A stretch of 64,000 nt of DNA from Pachypanchax playfairii. Taxonomy: Eukaryota; Chordata; Actinopteri; Cyprinodontiformes; Aplocheilidae. The stretch is from positions 2,958,301-3,022,300 of the forward strand of contig SSNP01000035.1 in the NCBI GenBank assembly GCA_006937955.1. The letters run 5' to 3'. The translations under genes and the position numbers were made by a program. The notes under the pieces were generated by a model, which had not been told where the DNA came from, searched no databases, and saw only the letters and a program-made list of their open reading frames with translations. Shown here one piece after another: positions 1 through 14,300 of the stretch. Each line of letters starts with the position of its first letter. Within the stretch, counting starts at the first letter, position 1.

Positions 1-478
1 GTCAGGAGTAACATTAGCAATCACAGGATTATAGTTATTAAACTTTATAATAGGGTTTTTGGTTGTTTTGAGGAGTTCTAGACTCTAATTTAATTCAAAG
101 TGCTTTTAATTCAGATATATCAACACATTTCTGTTCAGTTTGAACCCTTAGGGATTATAAAGTGATGACTGAAACTACTAAACACTTTACTGCAAATCAA
201 CTATCTTAACTAAAAAGTGAAAGGTAAAATGTTTAAAATCAATGAAATTAACAAAACAGGACAAAAAGGACAGTTTACCGACTAAAACGACTCAAATATA
301 CAACAACTTTTACAATTTATTGTTGTTTAAAAATAATTACATGTTTATATTTCAACAAACTGGAATGAACAAATCCTCATGAACCAAGTTTTTAACATGC
401 GCTGTACATGTAGGACACGAACAGGTCTTACTGCACAGGTTTAAACTCAGATAATAAAAGTTTAAAGCAGATTCTCAC
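1..478. other. Putative intron 1 of prtg
   Basis: AT-rich sequence downstream of the putative prtg exon 1 donor. No exon, RNA gene or recognisable repeat is seen. Confidence 0.4.
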
Positions 479-545
479 CTGAGATTTGCAGAAAAACAGT
501 AAAAAGCAGCGAACGCTGATATAATTTCCTTTTAAGAGGAGCCAT
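479..545 (-). CDS. prtg: First coding exon of a secreted/membrane protein, probably protogenin (prtg)
   Basis: Reading the minus strand from an ATG at 545-543 in a good start context (A at -3, G at +4) gives 22 codons plus 1 nt, MAPLKRKLYQRSLLFTVFLQIS, ending at a GTGAG splice donor (477-478 is the GT). A short basic stretch followed by a hydrophobic run looks like a signal peptide. The rest of the gene would lie left of the window. The name is an inference from position: in human, PRTG sits next to NEDD4 in this orientation, and PRTG is a type I membrane protein of the DCC/neogenin immunoglobulin-fibronectin family that begins with a signal-peptide exon. No immunoglobulin or fibronectin sequence is visible here, so another secreted protein is possible. 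The exon sits beside a GC-richer, promoter-like stretch at 546-760. Confidence 0.5.
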
Positions 546-714
546 TTACTTTAATTGTCCGTACATGCTGTTTCCTCCGCATGAACCGCACTTCTACTGA
601 GAAGGAGGAGGAGGAGGAGTAGTGGTCAGAGATCCAGGAGCGCAGGTTCCCTCCTCCGGGAATGACACAGTCAATTAAACCCCCCCACTCCACCTACATG
701 GAGCGCGAGATTCG

Positions 715-731
715 GCGCCACCTGGTGGCAG
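715..731. promoter_or_regulatory. CTCF-like motif next to the prtg promoter
   Basis: GCGCCACCTGGTGGCAG resembles the core vertebrate CTCF motif (GCGCCMYCTGGTGG orientation). It lies about 170 bp upstream of the putative prtg ATG. This is a motif match only; occupancy is unknown. Confidence 0.35.
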
Positions 732-2089
732 AATCGACACAGAACAGACAAATATTCCAAAATCCAGATTTTCTGGCAGCAACTACGAGATGTTCATAAA
801 AACTTATTCAAGCACAAAACTGGGCAGTAAATTAAGTAAGAAAGGAAATCCCCAAAATTATTTTTTAATAATATTTCCATAGACAGTTTATAAACCAAGA
901 ACACTGATGAAAACCTTAAAAGTTACAGGATACTTTACTTAACAAACTTTGAGATATTTCTCTAAAATTTAATTTTCCTGTCTATGAATTGTTGAAATTT
1001 TGGTTTTACTTTCCTTTTTTATGACCAGCAAAATTATAATAATAAAACATGTGGTGAAATCTGAGTGTTTTTAAATAAATTAAATATTTTTGGCAGCAGA
1101 TATTTAGAGCAGATTGGTTATGGTGCATGATCTAATATTAATAATATTAATGGAATATTAATAATTTACATTTTGCATGAATAACTAATAGAAATGATCA
1201 TTTACAGTGATGCTCTGTTTAGTGTCTGTCTGACTATGTGGAAGAGAAACTTTTCAATATTTCTCATCAATACCAGTGAATCCTATTGATGAAGGTGGAT
1301 CCATCACGTTCAGAGGAAAACTGAGCACCAAACACTCTCTACAGACTCACAGAAAAGAAATGTTAATGGAGATGAGTTTGTGCCTTAAACGTGTGACCTG
1401 CAATTACGAGGAAGCATTGATAGAAGCAGCACAGCTGCTGTGTCAATGTTGATATTGATCCAGTGTCCATCACTTATTGTAGAGAACGATCAACCCCCCC
1501 CCCTTCTGATGCTCCACCCCCTTCTTCCTTCTGTGAACTATTATTCATCAGCAGGGCTGCTGTCCAGCTGTGACGACCCAAAGGATGAAAGGATAAAGAC
1601 TCAGCCACCAAGAAAAGGGTTGATGCTTATAAATCCACTAAAAAATGTCCTGCTGAGTTCAACAGTTCAAAGATAAAATAATAAATTCAAACTCGTAGTT
1701 TGCTGAAACCCCTTTTTGTTTCTAAACTCAAAAAGTGAAGTTTTTATAGTAAATTATTAAAAGAAGAAAACGTTTAATCTCTTACATCTTTCACTTTGAA
1801 ACACAATCAGCTATAGTTCTTCCCTAATTCCACCTTTAACCCTGATTTATCTGTTCTTTGTTCTGTTATCTGTCAAAATTCATGTTGTATGATAAGAAAA
1901 CTCTTGAATTTAAAAGAACATCCAATTCAAACACAAGAAAACAATCAGCATCACTTTAAACACTGATGATAATCTAACAGCTGATAATCTTTGTGTGTGA
2001 CTGACCGCAGCATGTGTTTAGATGGTGGAAATATTTTGCTTACGTAATGTGAGAAAGTGTGAGTCTGACCTCATTTATGGTCAGTGAGA

Positions 2090-2430
2090 CTTTCCCCTGA
2101 GTCTTCAATTAATCAAGACTTCAGTTCGGGCAGCTGCCAATACGGTTCAGCTTGTGGGCGGAGTGATGTCCAGCCTGCATGGGGTCAACCTCCGCCGAGG
2201 CCGGATCAATCGAGTATCATTCATTATCAGGTTATGCATGATGGTAAGGATGTGGGTAAAGGGGAGCTGACTTTCCAAAGACCATCTGCCATTAACTAAG
2301 GGTGAGATCGGCCCATCCCCACTTACCCAGTAGAGTCCGAAAGGCCGACCTGAATTGTGTGTTTGACCTTTCCACTGACCTCCGTGGAGGGACGGGACAT
2401 TTAGGGCCCGGATGTGAAATCTGTGGAAAA
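2090..2430. other. Unidentified GC-rich island in the prtg-nedd4 interval
   Basis: About 340 bp with clearly higher GC and sequence complexity than its AT-rich flanks. Open frames of 70-120 codons overlap on both strands, but none resembles a known protein, and overlapping frames are expected in such GC-richer DNA. It contains a CAGCTG E-box, a GGGCGG box and an ATGCAT palindrome. It could be a conserved noncoding enhancer or a fragment of an interspersed repeat. I do not recognise it. Confidence 0.35.
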
Positions 2431-3029
2431 ATTGGGATTGTGATTCTTGAGCTGAATCTCTCAGAATGTTTAAGATCAGAGATGTTGATTCTGCACAAAC
2501 TTTTTTTTTTCTTTTCATGGTTAAAAGCAGAAGTAAATAAGTAGGTCAACAAGCAGCAAACAGATGCGCGATGAGAATAAAATATAATCAAATAAATAAA
2601 TAAAAAAAACAGAAAGTGAAAATATGTTTCATCAAGATTACGGTTTAATTTAAACTCCAAATATTTCTGATATCATTTTCCAAGTTAGTGATAAAATCTG
2701 CTTTAGCTCCCCCTGCTGGAACAATTCAGAATCACAACAATCTGCTGTAAAATGTTACAGTGCTGCTGGTAAATGCACAAAACAGAAGATACTAAAAATA
2801 ACAGAAAGAGAAAAAACTAGAAAATACCAACGTCTTTTAAAACCACGTCTAAATTATGAAGAAAATAATCAAATATTTTTACCAGATTTTCAGACAAAAT
2901 ACATGCATAGTGAACCTGTAAGACTCATTAAACCTGTTGGTAAATAATAAATCAAATCAACATATCCAAAGAACAACAGCTGGATTATAATGATGAGACA
3001 CGAGGACGCTGTGACTGTTTATATACTCG

Positions 3030-3035
3030 TTTATT
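3030..3035 (-). terminator. nedd4: Poly(A) signal of nedd4
   Basis: AATAAA on the minus strand. It would give nedd4 a 3' UTR of about 2.3 kb (5322 down to roughly 3010) that holds no open frame of note. Other AT-rich signals exist inside this UTR, so alternative ends are possible. Confidence 0.45.
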
Positions 3036-5322
3036 TAGGAAATATATTTCTCTTCAGTCTGTTTGTCATACAGTATATAAACAGTATCTGTAGCTGTCTT
3101 TGATAGGCAACAATACACATGATTAAGTTCATTTAAAAGAATATACCAATAATACAATTAGATTCTACAACACATTACAAATGAAGGCCTTTATATTACA
3201 TTTTTAAATAAAAGGAAAGAAGAGAAGGTGCTTATTTTAAGCAAAGTTGACATGTAAACATTTAAACACGTGCACTTGAAGCGTAAGCTGATGTTTTCAG
3301 AGTGGTTTTAGGGTGTCTGCAGGCAGATCGGCAAAGTTTCAGTTTTGCAGTAAGACTCATTAACAAAGTGCTTCATTTTATAAAAGCGTAAGTAGAAAAG
3401 AGTGCTGTCACACATCTGTAAACATGTTCCACTGTTCAGAAAGTGTTAACACTACTGCTTACAAAAGTATCACAAGTGATTTCCCCGTTTTTAAGAACAA
3501 TAACGTACATACTATAAAAACTAAAAGAATTGTGAAAGTTGGGCTCTTAAAAATAGAGCACACTTCTGCAATCAGACACCTTTAGTATGTTAAAAACAAA
3601 ACGCAACAGAACTATTTAACATTTGCAACAGATTTAAGGCCAGATGTTTACGCGAAGCTTCCGCCCAGAAACGATCCTGATAATAATTCATTCATCTGAC
3701 ACAGTTGAGACCTGATTAAATTAAGATATCGATCAATCTGAATGACTAACAGTCTGTAAAAGAAATTCTTTAGAAATCTTAGAAGTTATATTTAATGAAA
3801 CAACATATATTTTTGTAATATTGTAAAAATCAAGTGATATTCAGCTATTTTACATCGATATGTACATTATGCATAGTGTTCCAGTACTATCTGCATGCAG
3901 GCACTTATCAGCAGTGAATTACACAAATACACATGAGACAAAGTATAATGAATCAAGACTTTTAGTGGTCCTGGTTTTGGTACATCACCGTGTTTACAAG
4001 TTTATTTAAACACCCACATGCTTTGTTTAAATGAAATTGTTAAAATTAATATGCAACTTGTAGATTTTCTGCTTTTGAGGTCCGTATATTTGATTTCGAC
4101 TGCAGCCGCAGATCTAAAACTCAGGAATGATCAAATACAGAAAAACCTGCTGTGAAGTTAAAATTATTTTGTTTATTAAAGAAAACTGAGCTGATTCGGA
4201 CTGTTTTCTCTCTTAATAAATGAATTCCTCATTTAAAAACTGTATTTTTTTATTTAATCATTTTTTCTCTGTCTGGCATTAAAGTTTATTTGATAAACTG
4301 AAATATTTAAGTGACAAAAACTTAAAACATTAATTATGTTAAGGGTAAATATTTTTCACAGCTCTGTTTTTATGACTTGCTTTTTCAAATGTAAAAAGGA
4401 AGAAAAAGATCTTAAATGTGGCCAGAAATGTTTTAATTTCTTCATTTTTTACTGGAAAACGCTGGTGGAAAACCCAGACTCAAACAAGGAGCCTGTCTGG
4501 CACCAAAATGTTTGACTAGTAGATCCATCTGAGCAGTAAATGCTTTCCATGTTGATTAGCTTGTAACTGGTAGTAACTGACTCGTCATTAGAAGTTTCTT
4601 TTCACTAAAATGAAAGTGGGCAGAATTCTGCTGCGGAGCATGTGAAAGCACCTCACGGTGACAAACGTCACTGTGTGTCAACGAGAAGACGACTGCTGTT
4701 AAATTCAGTACAAACATTTTACTCAACTGGGTCAATTTAAATGGCTTTAAAGTCAGTTATATTAACCATAACTTTGATTATTCCAACCCAGGGTTCACTG
4801 TCGACTCACACTCAACTAAAGACGAGACAAATATGAATGAATGAATTAATTGATGTCTCACAGGTATCAGAAAAAGGGAGGCGTTTGAGTCGGATTCAAA
4901 CGGAGGTTATTCAGGGTTCGATGTTCCTGACATAAAATCCACTTTTCATTCACAGTATTTCTTAGTACGAGTTCACAGAATAAAGTTTTTTAAAATATCT
5001 ATACGTTAAGTATTTTAGCAGAACAAATAAGAGCGTATGCATACACCTCTGAGCGACTAACGATATAGAATCAAATAAGAAGAAAACCTGATTTGTAAAC
5101 TTTAGAAGACGTGGAGTGTATTAAAAATACCTCAGTCACTCCAGATTTAAAGGTCTTTTTAATCTGAGCTCCAACAGAGAACCGAAGGAAGAGTTTCTTC
5201 ATCTGTTGCACAGCTGGCAGGTTCAGATGGGCATCAGGAACACAGCTGGTTGTTGTTTATTCTTTCAGCAGACCCTGCAGTTCGGCTTCTTTCTGACAGT
5301 CATGTTGTTTCCTGCGTGCACG

Positions 5323-8300
5323 TTAATCCACCCCGTCAAAGCCTTGTGCGTTCTCAATGGCGATGTGAAGCTTCTCTCTCAGCTCCTCAAAGGACTCATA
5401 AGGAGGAAGGTCCAGACGGTTGAAGCTTTAAATGATAAGAAAATAAAAGTTATGTGTCAACAGAAATGATGGAACTGTAATAGAAGAACAAACTTCACCC
5501 AGAGAATATTCAGACACGCTGTACCTCTCAATCGTTTTGGCAGATTAAAGGCCTGGAGTTGATTTTAAATCCGTACTAAATAACTTTTCCTATTTTGTAA
5601 ACAACTGTGTCTCAGATGGCCGTTGCCTGAAACCGGTGTTCTGTAGAAATATGCTACCTGTTGAGATGTGCCACAGATTCCTTCTGCACATGTGTCGTTC
5701 CACAGTCTTGACTTCAATAAACAGACTTATTGTTTATTTTTTGTTTCTATGTTTTTCCATAAATACATTTTACCTATTAAATAAATTCTCCCAGGACAGG
5801 AACACTAAATATGATGTTATTTTTACTTTCTTTGCATTGTCAGAGCAACAGGCAAATGTTTGGACACACCCAGAGAGAAGGACCCAACAATGGCCGCCAA
5901 GGACCCAGAGGGCTTTTATATAGAAAATTATAAAATATGCTTAGATTATTAACACGACACGCTCACAATAAACATGACTACTGTATGAACTTCCAATGAC
6001 ATCTCATTATGAAATAAGTTGTCAATTCGTACTATGGCAGCATTTTTTTTCAGGGCAGCATAAATCATCAGAACACCCGAATTACTGAAGTTATTTAGTC
6101 TACTATAAGGCTATTGGAGGTCCCAGAGTGTCTAATAGGAAGCTGAACATGTTTTTTGGTGAGTATCCCCTCAGATAAGTTTCAAAACAGTAGCTTAAAG
6201 TTGTAAAAGTTATTTTGTACTACTTTAAATATTATGTTTACATTTAGACGAAGTTGCCTTCATCTATTAACTCATATATTAATGGGATTATAAAAAGGGG
6301 TTCAAACAGAAGAAAAAAAACACGATGACTGTCTCGAATTGCACGTTACGTGAAGCCTCCATCATCCACAAAACATGTGACCTGGATGTTCCTGGTCAAC
6401 AGTGTTTCCTGGTGATGTGTCAAAAAAGCACAAACAGCTGGATAATTTCGGAGGTATTTAGAATAATAATGAGGCTGCAACGTGGAGAGGACAGTACTTC
6501 CATCTCCAGGTGAGCAGCGACCCAAAAACACAGTGAAAACAAAGTAAAGTTTGTTCATTTATCAGTCCAATCAAGCAACTTAAAAACAACTAAAAGTAGA
6601 AAGACTCACTAACACTGTTCAATGAAAGACACATTCTCATATTCAATAAAATATGCATGAATTAACTAAACATAAATTTTAAGCACGTTCCTTTAAACTG
6701 GAATTTTAAACCTCTGGGCTTTGAATCACTAGAAAACACGAGAGCTGCCAAAAACAATCATTCTACTTTGAAACAATGTGAATTCTGTGTTTTAAACAAA
6801 GCTGGACGTCATGGAGACATAAAGTCCTAATGAAGCACTCACCATGTGTGGGCCCTTGGAAGTTTCTCACGTGTACCCCACTGCTCGATGGTAAACAGCT
6901 GTGGCCCGTTAGACCCTGAAAAATAAAACCACCAGAACAACAAATGGTTTTATAAGAAGAAATAGAAACACAAACTGAAGCTACTTGTGAGTAATAAGAA
7001 GATAAATGCAGGTTCTGGTGTGGCGCTGAGAGACTCGCCTACTCAGACACACACAATCATGGTGTTTTTTTAAAAACATTTAATAACTAGTAACAACTAA
7101 ACAAATTAGAAAAAATATTGTTAATATTCACAGCAGAAAGTTAAGAACTACAACAACAGCTGGAAAACATCGTCAGTATTTTCATTCTAAATGTTGGTCT
7201 CGTACAACAACCATCACTAGGTGGCGCTCTATTTCTTTTGGCTTCAGCTGCAGTAATTCAATATGTTTAAGTTGAACAGTGTCAGAAAGTTGGAGGTTTG
7301 ACAAACATACAAACATAATGTTACACAAAAACCAGTTCAGTAATAATGTATGAGGTAAAAACACACGTTCTCACCATAGAGTTCAGCAAAGCCGTTCATC
7401 GGGACTCTGGATGTTCCCGTCACAAACTGTAAGAGCCGAATTCTCTTCTCTGCATCCATCAGCAACACGGTCTACAGAACAGGAAATTACATCAAGACAC
7501 ATGAACGTCTAAAGCTCCAGCTCCTAACGCAGGAACCCGTCTTACCTTCCAAAACCAGTGGATAACGATGTGGTCAGCGCAGTATCCGTTCTTATACTTG
7601 GTGTTTTGTCTCCAGTCGTTCACATCCACGTTTCCGAGGCCGCACATGAGCAGCTGCGGAACAAAACAGAGCAGGTGGAGTTCGTCCCTTTTTGGATTTG
7701 AATGCTTTAACTTTGAATCAAGTTGATTCAAAACTCACCTCAAGCTCATTCTCATCAAAGATCTTGATCAGATCTTGTGGAATCAGTTCAAAGAATCCCT
7801 AAAACACAAATTGTGACCCATATTTATTTATTATATTTGTTTTTCATGTTTCTGATGAAATAAAAAAACAAAAAAAACAAATAAAAGTGTTACCTCCTTA
7901 AAAGCCATCATCTGTTTTTGTATTCTGTTTACAAACCTCCACTGTATCACCAGGCTGTCAAATACACAATAACAGATTAATAAAAAAAGCACAATTTACT
8001 ACAAAAATAATAAATTATGTTAGTTTAAAGGTGAATTTGCTGTTTTTACTGGATATATTCCTTCTTGTTTTCATTGGTGATGACAATCTCAGAACCCCCT
8101 GGCTTCAGGTCATGCTGATGGGTCTGGACAGGGAACAGAAAGTATCAGGTACCCAGAAAACCACAAATAAAATGTTGGAGGAAACACATGACGTTAAACA
8201 AACCTCTCCAAACAGCTCTTCATCGATGGTGAACCTCAGGTCCAAGTCTTCAGGGTCGTTCTCCAGAATCCACTTCAAGGAGTTGAAATACTCGCTGTCC

Positions 8301-11300
8301 TAAAATGTTTTAAAAAAAACTTCAATAAATGTTTCAGATCATTTACAACGTTACTGGCTGAAGAATTCCAGCGACACTCACAACAGACTCCATGTCCTGC
8401 AGCGTGATGGACTTCTGCAGCATCATCTTGTAGAAAGGTCGAATGAAAAAGGCTTTAAAGAACACAAAGACATCAGGATTGAAAACACGCCTCTCAGTTT
8501 CATGACACTGTGTGCGGTCAGACGGGACTCACCGTCCAGGAGTTTGCCGTGATACACCGCCATGCCTGCAACACGACCAATGAACTTGAAGTAGGACAGG
8601 TGGTCCTCATTGCATAAACCTGAATTTGGGTTAATCTGCAGTGTGTAGTTGTCTCTGAAAGACAAAGTGTTAAACGAGGTGAAAATAAGAGTCCGTCCTT
8701 AAACAGAGTCTTATGTTAAGTTACGTGATGTGCAAAATATTTTTATTATGAGGGACTTTGAAGAAGAAGCATTTGTGTTTAATTAGTTATACAAGCAAAA
8801 TGTAACCAATCAGATTAAAGTGCAGCCAGTGGAGACAGCTGGCAAATACCTTTCAAGAAGAGACTTGAGGGATTCTTGTTTATTGATGCTGCTGATGTTT
8901 TCTAGAACTCTACCAGTACTGACTGTAATAAAACCTAAAAACTGTCTGTAGCTGATGTAACAGACTCTTGTGGTCACCAGTTCTGGTCCTGCAGGGCGAC
9001 TATTTTGCGAGAAATGATTACATCATCAGGAAATGATCGAGTTCTACAAAAGCCTGTTAAAGACCCATTTGTTTAAATCAGGTGTGAAGCAGTGAACATA
9101 TAAACATGCAGGATAGTCGCCCTGAGGATGGAGATGACGATCACTGGTCCAAACCACCCAAAACCAGAACCATATCCTGACTGACTCTTAACATTGTGAG
9201 CTTGAATCCATTATTTACTGGTTTAGATCCACACTAAGTTCGACTCCAGCTCCCGTTTACAAGACGTGCCATTTGACCCATTAAAGGTGGCCTGATGCTG
9301 CTGTGTGAATAAAAATCCTTTTTATGAATAAATTAGGTTTGACCACACAAAACGATTCTCACTGAAAACAGTAGAGGAGTTTTATTAAAGAATATAGTGT
9401 CTGTCTCAGAAATAAAACAGAGTTTGAACTCACGTTGCAGAATATTCAAACAGTCCGTAGTACGGGTTGAACATTTCCTTGGACATGAGGAAGAACCACT
9501 CTCTGGCTAAACCACCATAGTCCAGTCCCTTTTCTCCATCGAACTCCACCCACAGACGAGCCTTCAACAGTTCCGGCTTTTTAACCGCGAGAATTCGTCG
9601 ATACGAGTCCTCCAGCACCGAGTTTCGTTTCAACTTAATCTCGAAACGATTTGGGATGTCGACCTTCAACAGAAACATGAAGATTTAAAGTTCTGCACGA
9701 TCGGAAGCAGAAATTTCAGGTCCATTTCCAACAAGACTCACCGGCTTCTTCAGCTTCTTTTTGAAGTATTCGTACTTCTGTTTATAATCTCGAGAGTAAG
9801 GCACTGCCTGCAATCAACATGTTAGTGTTACATCTGGATCTAATTGTATGTTTTCATTTTACAGTCTACACTCACTGGTCCAGTTATAGCTGAGTTCTGT
9901 AATCTGGGATCATCCCACTGAGTGTTCTTGGTGTCTGTCAAATAAAATATGAAACACCATTAATTTAGGTGAAAACATATTAATAAATGCATAAGTCTAA
10001 AATATATACATACTGTGATCTATGTAGAATATTCTCCCATCAGTGTGGACCCTTTCCTCCCAACCAGGCTAAAAATGAAGAAGACATACTACATCTAATC
10101 TCTGTAGTTAATAACGACTCATTTCAGGTTTTCTGTAACGGATGAACTTACCGGCAGAGGGCCGAGGTCAGCCGGGTCTAGCGAGGGCGCCTTCCTCATT
10201 TGCGCAGGAGTCTTAAATCTGGGATCTTCCTGTTCAGACAAAAACAAAGTGGGTGTGTTCAGTCAAACAGGAAACACACAAGAAACAGTCCACTTGTTCT
10301 ATATAATATAAAGTCCCGCTGCAACATGGATTACAAAAAAAATTTAATGCTGATTTTAAACTTTAAATATTTTTTATTGTTTTAGAAAAAAATATTCAGT
10401 TTTTATTTAGAAAAACAAAAGAGGTTTTCCACTTATAATACAAAGAAGTGAAACATTTTAAACTTTGTCTCCAGGAGATGTGCGGGACTCTAAATGTTAT
10501 CTGCTCACCCAGGTGGTCGTCTTCGTGTTGTGATCGATGAAAAAGGGCCTTCCATTCGGAGCGCAGCGAACCTCCCAGCCCGGAGGTAAGGAGCCAGATT
10601 CAGGTGAAACTTCNTGGTTTGGTGAGACCTGAGGAGACTGTTCAGGTCTAACTGTCGGCTGGGATGGTGTGAGGTTTTGATCTGAGCCTGCTGCACCCTG
10701 CGGTGGTGCCGACACATCTGAAGTCCTCTGTCCAACAGATACACCATGTAATAGTAAAAATACATAGTACATAATTCAATATATAATCAATAAAGCAATA
10801 TTTTAGTTATGATTTTAATAGTGTCTCTTAATTGTTTTAACTGTTTCTTTAAAATGTTTTAGTTCAAATAAGATTTAAAAAATAAATATCAATAAAAAAG
10901 CAGCACACCTGGACAACCGGTCGTACCCACGTAGTGGTTCGGGTGTTGTGGTTGACATAATAGCGTCTTCCTTTACTGTCCCGTTTCTCCTCCCATCCTG
11001 GAGGCAACTTAGTGGAAGTTGGAAGTAACTGTGAATATAAGATATAAACACTGACTGCAGTGACTTTAAGCTCAATCGTCAAGTCTTCAAGTTACATAAA
11101 AATAAGAATCATTTGACACGGTAGCTGTAAAAATACAACCAGTAAATTTTAAGCACAATTTTTTTTCCCACAACATAATTGTGCAACACAAGTTTGTTTT
11201 AAAAATGAAAGTAGGAGTGAGTGATTTCAGCAGAGAGGGAAAAACTCACCACAGGACTGACAGGATGTTCTTCTCCGACTGTAGCCCGGGAACCTTCCCT

Positions 11301-14300
11301 GAGACTGGAATGGTTTGAATTACTAATATGATTCTGTAGCAGAGGACAAGTATATTACACAAAAATCCACTTAGCTATTATTGGTAATGTATTTATATCT
11401 CGCTAGCTAAACAGAAGCTAATGGTTCAGATGAATCTGTTTGAGTTTACTCTTCTGGTTTTCAGTGAAAGGAAGCATCACACTTTTCAGAATGACTCACA
11501 GTCTGAGAGGAGCGCTGCTCTCTAGCTGATGATCGTGATGCGTGAACGCTGCTGAATGACCGGACCTCCACTGGCTCCTGGGATGGAGATGGAAAGAACT
11601 GGTGGTTCATACGATTTGAAGTGGAGTCATCTTCTGTAATGACCTCCCAGCTCTGAAACATGAACAAGCGGAAACGTTGAACACACTACTTATTGTAAAG
11701 TTAATGACTCTCATTTAGATAATGCTGTTAAAAAGCTTGTTACATTCTTAAACCTGTAAAAAAAACAAGAAACAATGCAACAATTTACATGTTAAAAATG
11801 CTCCTATCACACAGTTTGTACACTTGCACTGAAGTATAAAACATCAACCTGTGTTATGTTTGATGACCAGATCTGTACCACAGAGATCTGGCTTTAGTTT
11901 TAAACATTAGACCAGAAATAAGACTCCAAGACATTTTGGAGTGTAAAGTGAATGAACGTCGGAAGAGAAACACGGTGTTACCTCTGGAGACTCGTGCGTG
12001 GAGTTCTCCTCGTGCTCTGAGATCTGTCTGCGTGTGATGAAAGCAACATGTCCATCTATATTATTGTTCTGTCTCCTCTGAACTTCTGCATCACCTTCCC
12101 TGTTTAATACAAACACGTGTGCACTTTAATATATCAGAAAATCACAAAAGATTAATAATGTAACTGGTGGGGACAGGGTGAGGGATGTCCTACTGGTTTG
12201 TGGGTCGATGCCACTGTGTGGTTCTTCTTTCATGATTGACGAAGAAGACTCTTCCCAGGTTGTCCTGCCTCTCCTCCCAGCCAGGGGGCAGAGGGGGCAG
12301 CAGCTGGCTTTGTCTGGGTCCTGCCATGTCCTGAGCCTCCAGAAACTCCCAGCCAGGCTGCACACACATACAAAGTTTTAAACAATAAGGATATGATGAC
12401 TAGAGCCAATTTTGTTTTCAAATCAAACATAACTTTCACACAGCACGTTGGAGGCGGGACGGAGAGGCTTTTTAATACGTCTTGAACTATGAAGGTAGTC
12501 ACAGAATCAAGTTGGTGGATAGGTGTGAAGTATGGGTGGGTGGGTGGGTGTAGTAGGTTATTTCTAGTATCACAGGTGACAAACTTCACAGTATATAAAC
12601 ATATTCTTGGATTTTGACTCTCAACTCAAGATCTGAAGTCAGTAGAAATTCAAGTTCCTTTATTCATACCCATGGGTAAATCCAGTTCCCAGCTGAGACT
12701 GCGTTAAAAGCAATGAAATACTTACAACCTCAATTTTAAAAGTTGTGATGCTGTGTAAAATACTATTTCATAGAAAATATGAACTTATTTTGATTTTGAA
12801 GCAACACATCTTAAAATGTTAAAACAAAGGCAACAAAAGCCTCAAAAAGTAACTGGCACAACTCAAAAACATCTGGAGGAGCATCAAACTGTCAGTAACA
12901 TGACTGAGTATAAAAGGAGCATTTCAGAGTCGCTCAGATGTAAAAATGAGCACATGTCCACCAATCTGAGACAAACTGCATCTAAACATTGTGGAAGATT
13001 TTGAGAAAAATGTTCCTCAACTGTAAAGACTCTGAAGATCTCAGTACATAATGTCAGAAGTTTCAGAGAATCAGGAAGAATCTCTGTGTGCAAGTAACAA
13101 GGTCAAAACTAGATGCTTGTCATTTACGAGCATCACAGGAGTCTGAGTGCTGAACTGTGCTGCCTGCCGTCCAGATCTTAGAAAACATTTGGAGCTTCAT
13201 GAAACAAAAAATCCAGCCACAAAGGTCCAGAACTGGAGAGCAGCTAGAATTCTGCATCAGACAAGAATGGACCCACATTCCTCTCCTAAAACTCCAGCAG
13301 CTAACAAGTTAATGTGTTCTACAAAATGATAAATTTACCAAGTTTCAGCATCTGATATGTTGTTTATGTTCTATAGGGAATAACATATTGGTTTCTCAGA
13401 TTTGTAAATCATTGCATTCTGCTTTTTTAACATTTAACAGCGTCTCCTAACTTTTTGGGAATTGAGGTTGGAGAATTATGTCCTCATCACAGTATCTGCT
13501 ATAATCCCTGAAGAGGTCAATTTAACACAGTGAAGCATTAACTTACATCTAAATCTTCAGTTTGGTCTGTTGTTTCCTCTTCTGAGCCTACGTTTTTTGG
13601 CAAGTAGGTCATTTTGAGACGCAGGTGACCTTTGACCCGGGACTTATGGCTGTACAGGACATAGAAATAGACCAAACGTTTTGATGGAAGGAAGAAATAT
13701 TAAGTGAAATGAAAATGAACTATGCTTACAAAATCTTTTCTCCTGCTAAATAAATGTAACATACATGAACAGTGTCATGTAAAACAGGTAAATAAAGACA
13801 ATTAGATAATGAAATGCAAACCTTCGTGGGTGGAGCAGAAAATCCTTAAATGTGTATGGTCTTTCTGTGTTAGGATTTTCTGTCTGAGACAAAAACAAAA
13901 CAATAAAAAAAATGTTTTAATTCGATGCTTCACAACTTAAGAACTAAAATGATCAAACCAGCAGCTGGGCTGTTATTTTAAAAACATCCTTATATAAAAT
14001 GATGGTTGTGACACAGAATGAAGGCGAATTTCTGGGTGTTGTATTTATAATTAAACAGAAGCAGAAACATAACATAAACATGACAGAGTATTTCCAAAAC
14101 TAGAGACAACGATGTGGAACAGACAGCAGAATAAGGGTGCACATGTTTATGTTGTTCATGGAGACACAGGTGAGACCGAGGATGTGAGTTCAGACAGTGT
14201 GCTGCTTCATTTCTCTATGGAAAAATCTCTGAACTCACACAAACGGGTCTTCTTTATTTATCAAAAACATTGTAAATCAGATGCAGGTTCATATGACTGA

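Larger units (their letters stand above)
546..3010. other. Intergenic region between prtg and nedd4
   Basis: Between the prtg start and the end of the nedd4 3' UTR. 546-760 is GC-richer, with purine-rich GGA repeats and a CTCF-like motif at 715-731, and is probably the prtg promoter and 5' UTR. 760-2050 is AT-rich with nothing recognised apart from a C run near 1495. 2090-2430 is a distinct GC-richer block described separately. 2560-3010 is AT-rich. Confidence 0.6.

Noticed and set aside
1120..1165. TAATATTAATAATATTA palindrome, also near 29674
   Set aside because: Simple AT-rich palindrome expected by chance in such DNA.
2147..2660. Overlapping 122-123 codon frames as genes
   Set aside because: Overlapping frames on both strands, no recognisable protein, no promoter or splice context.
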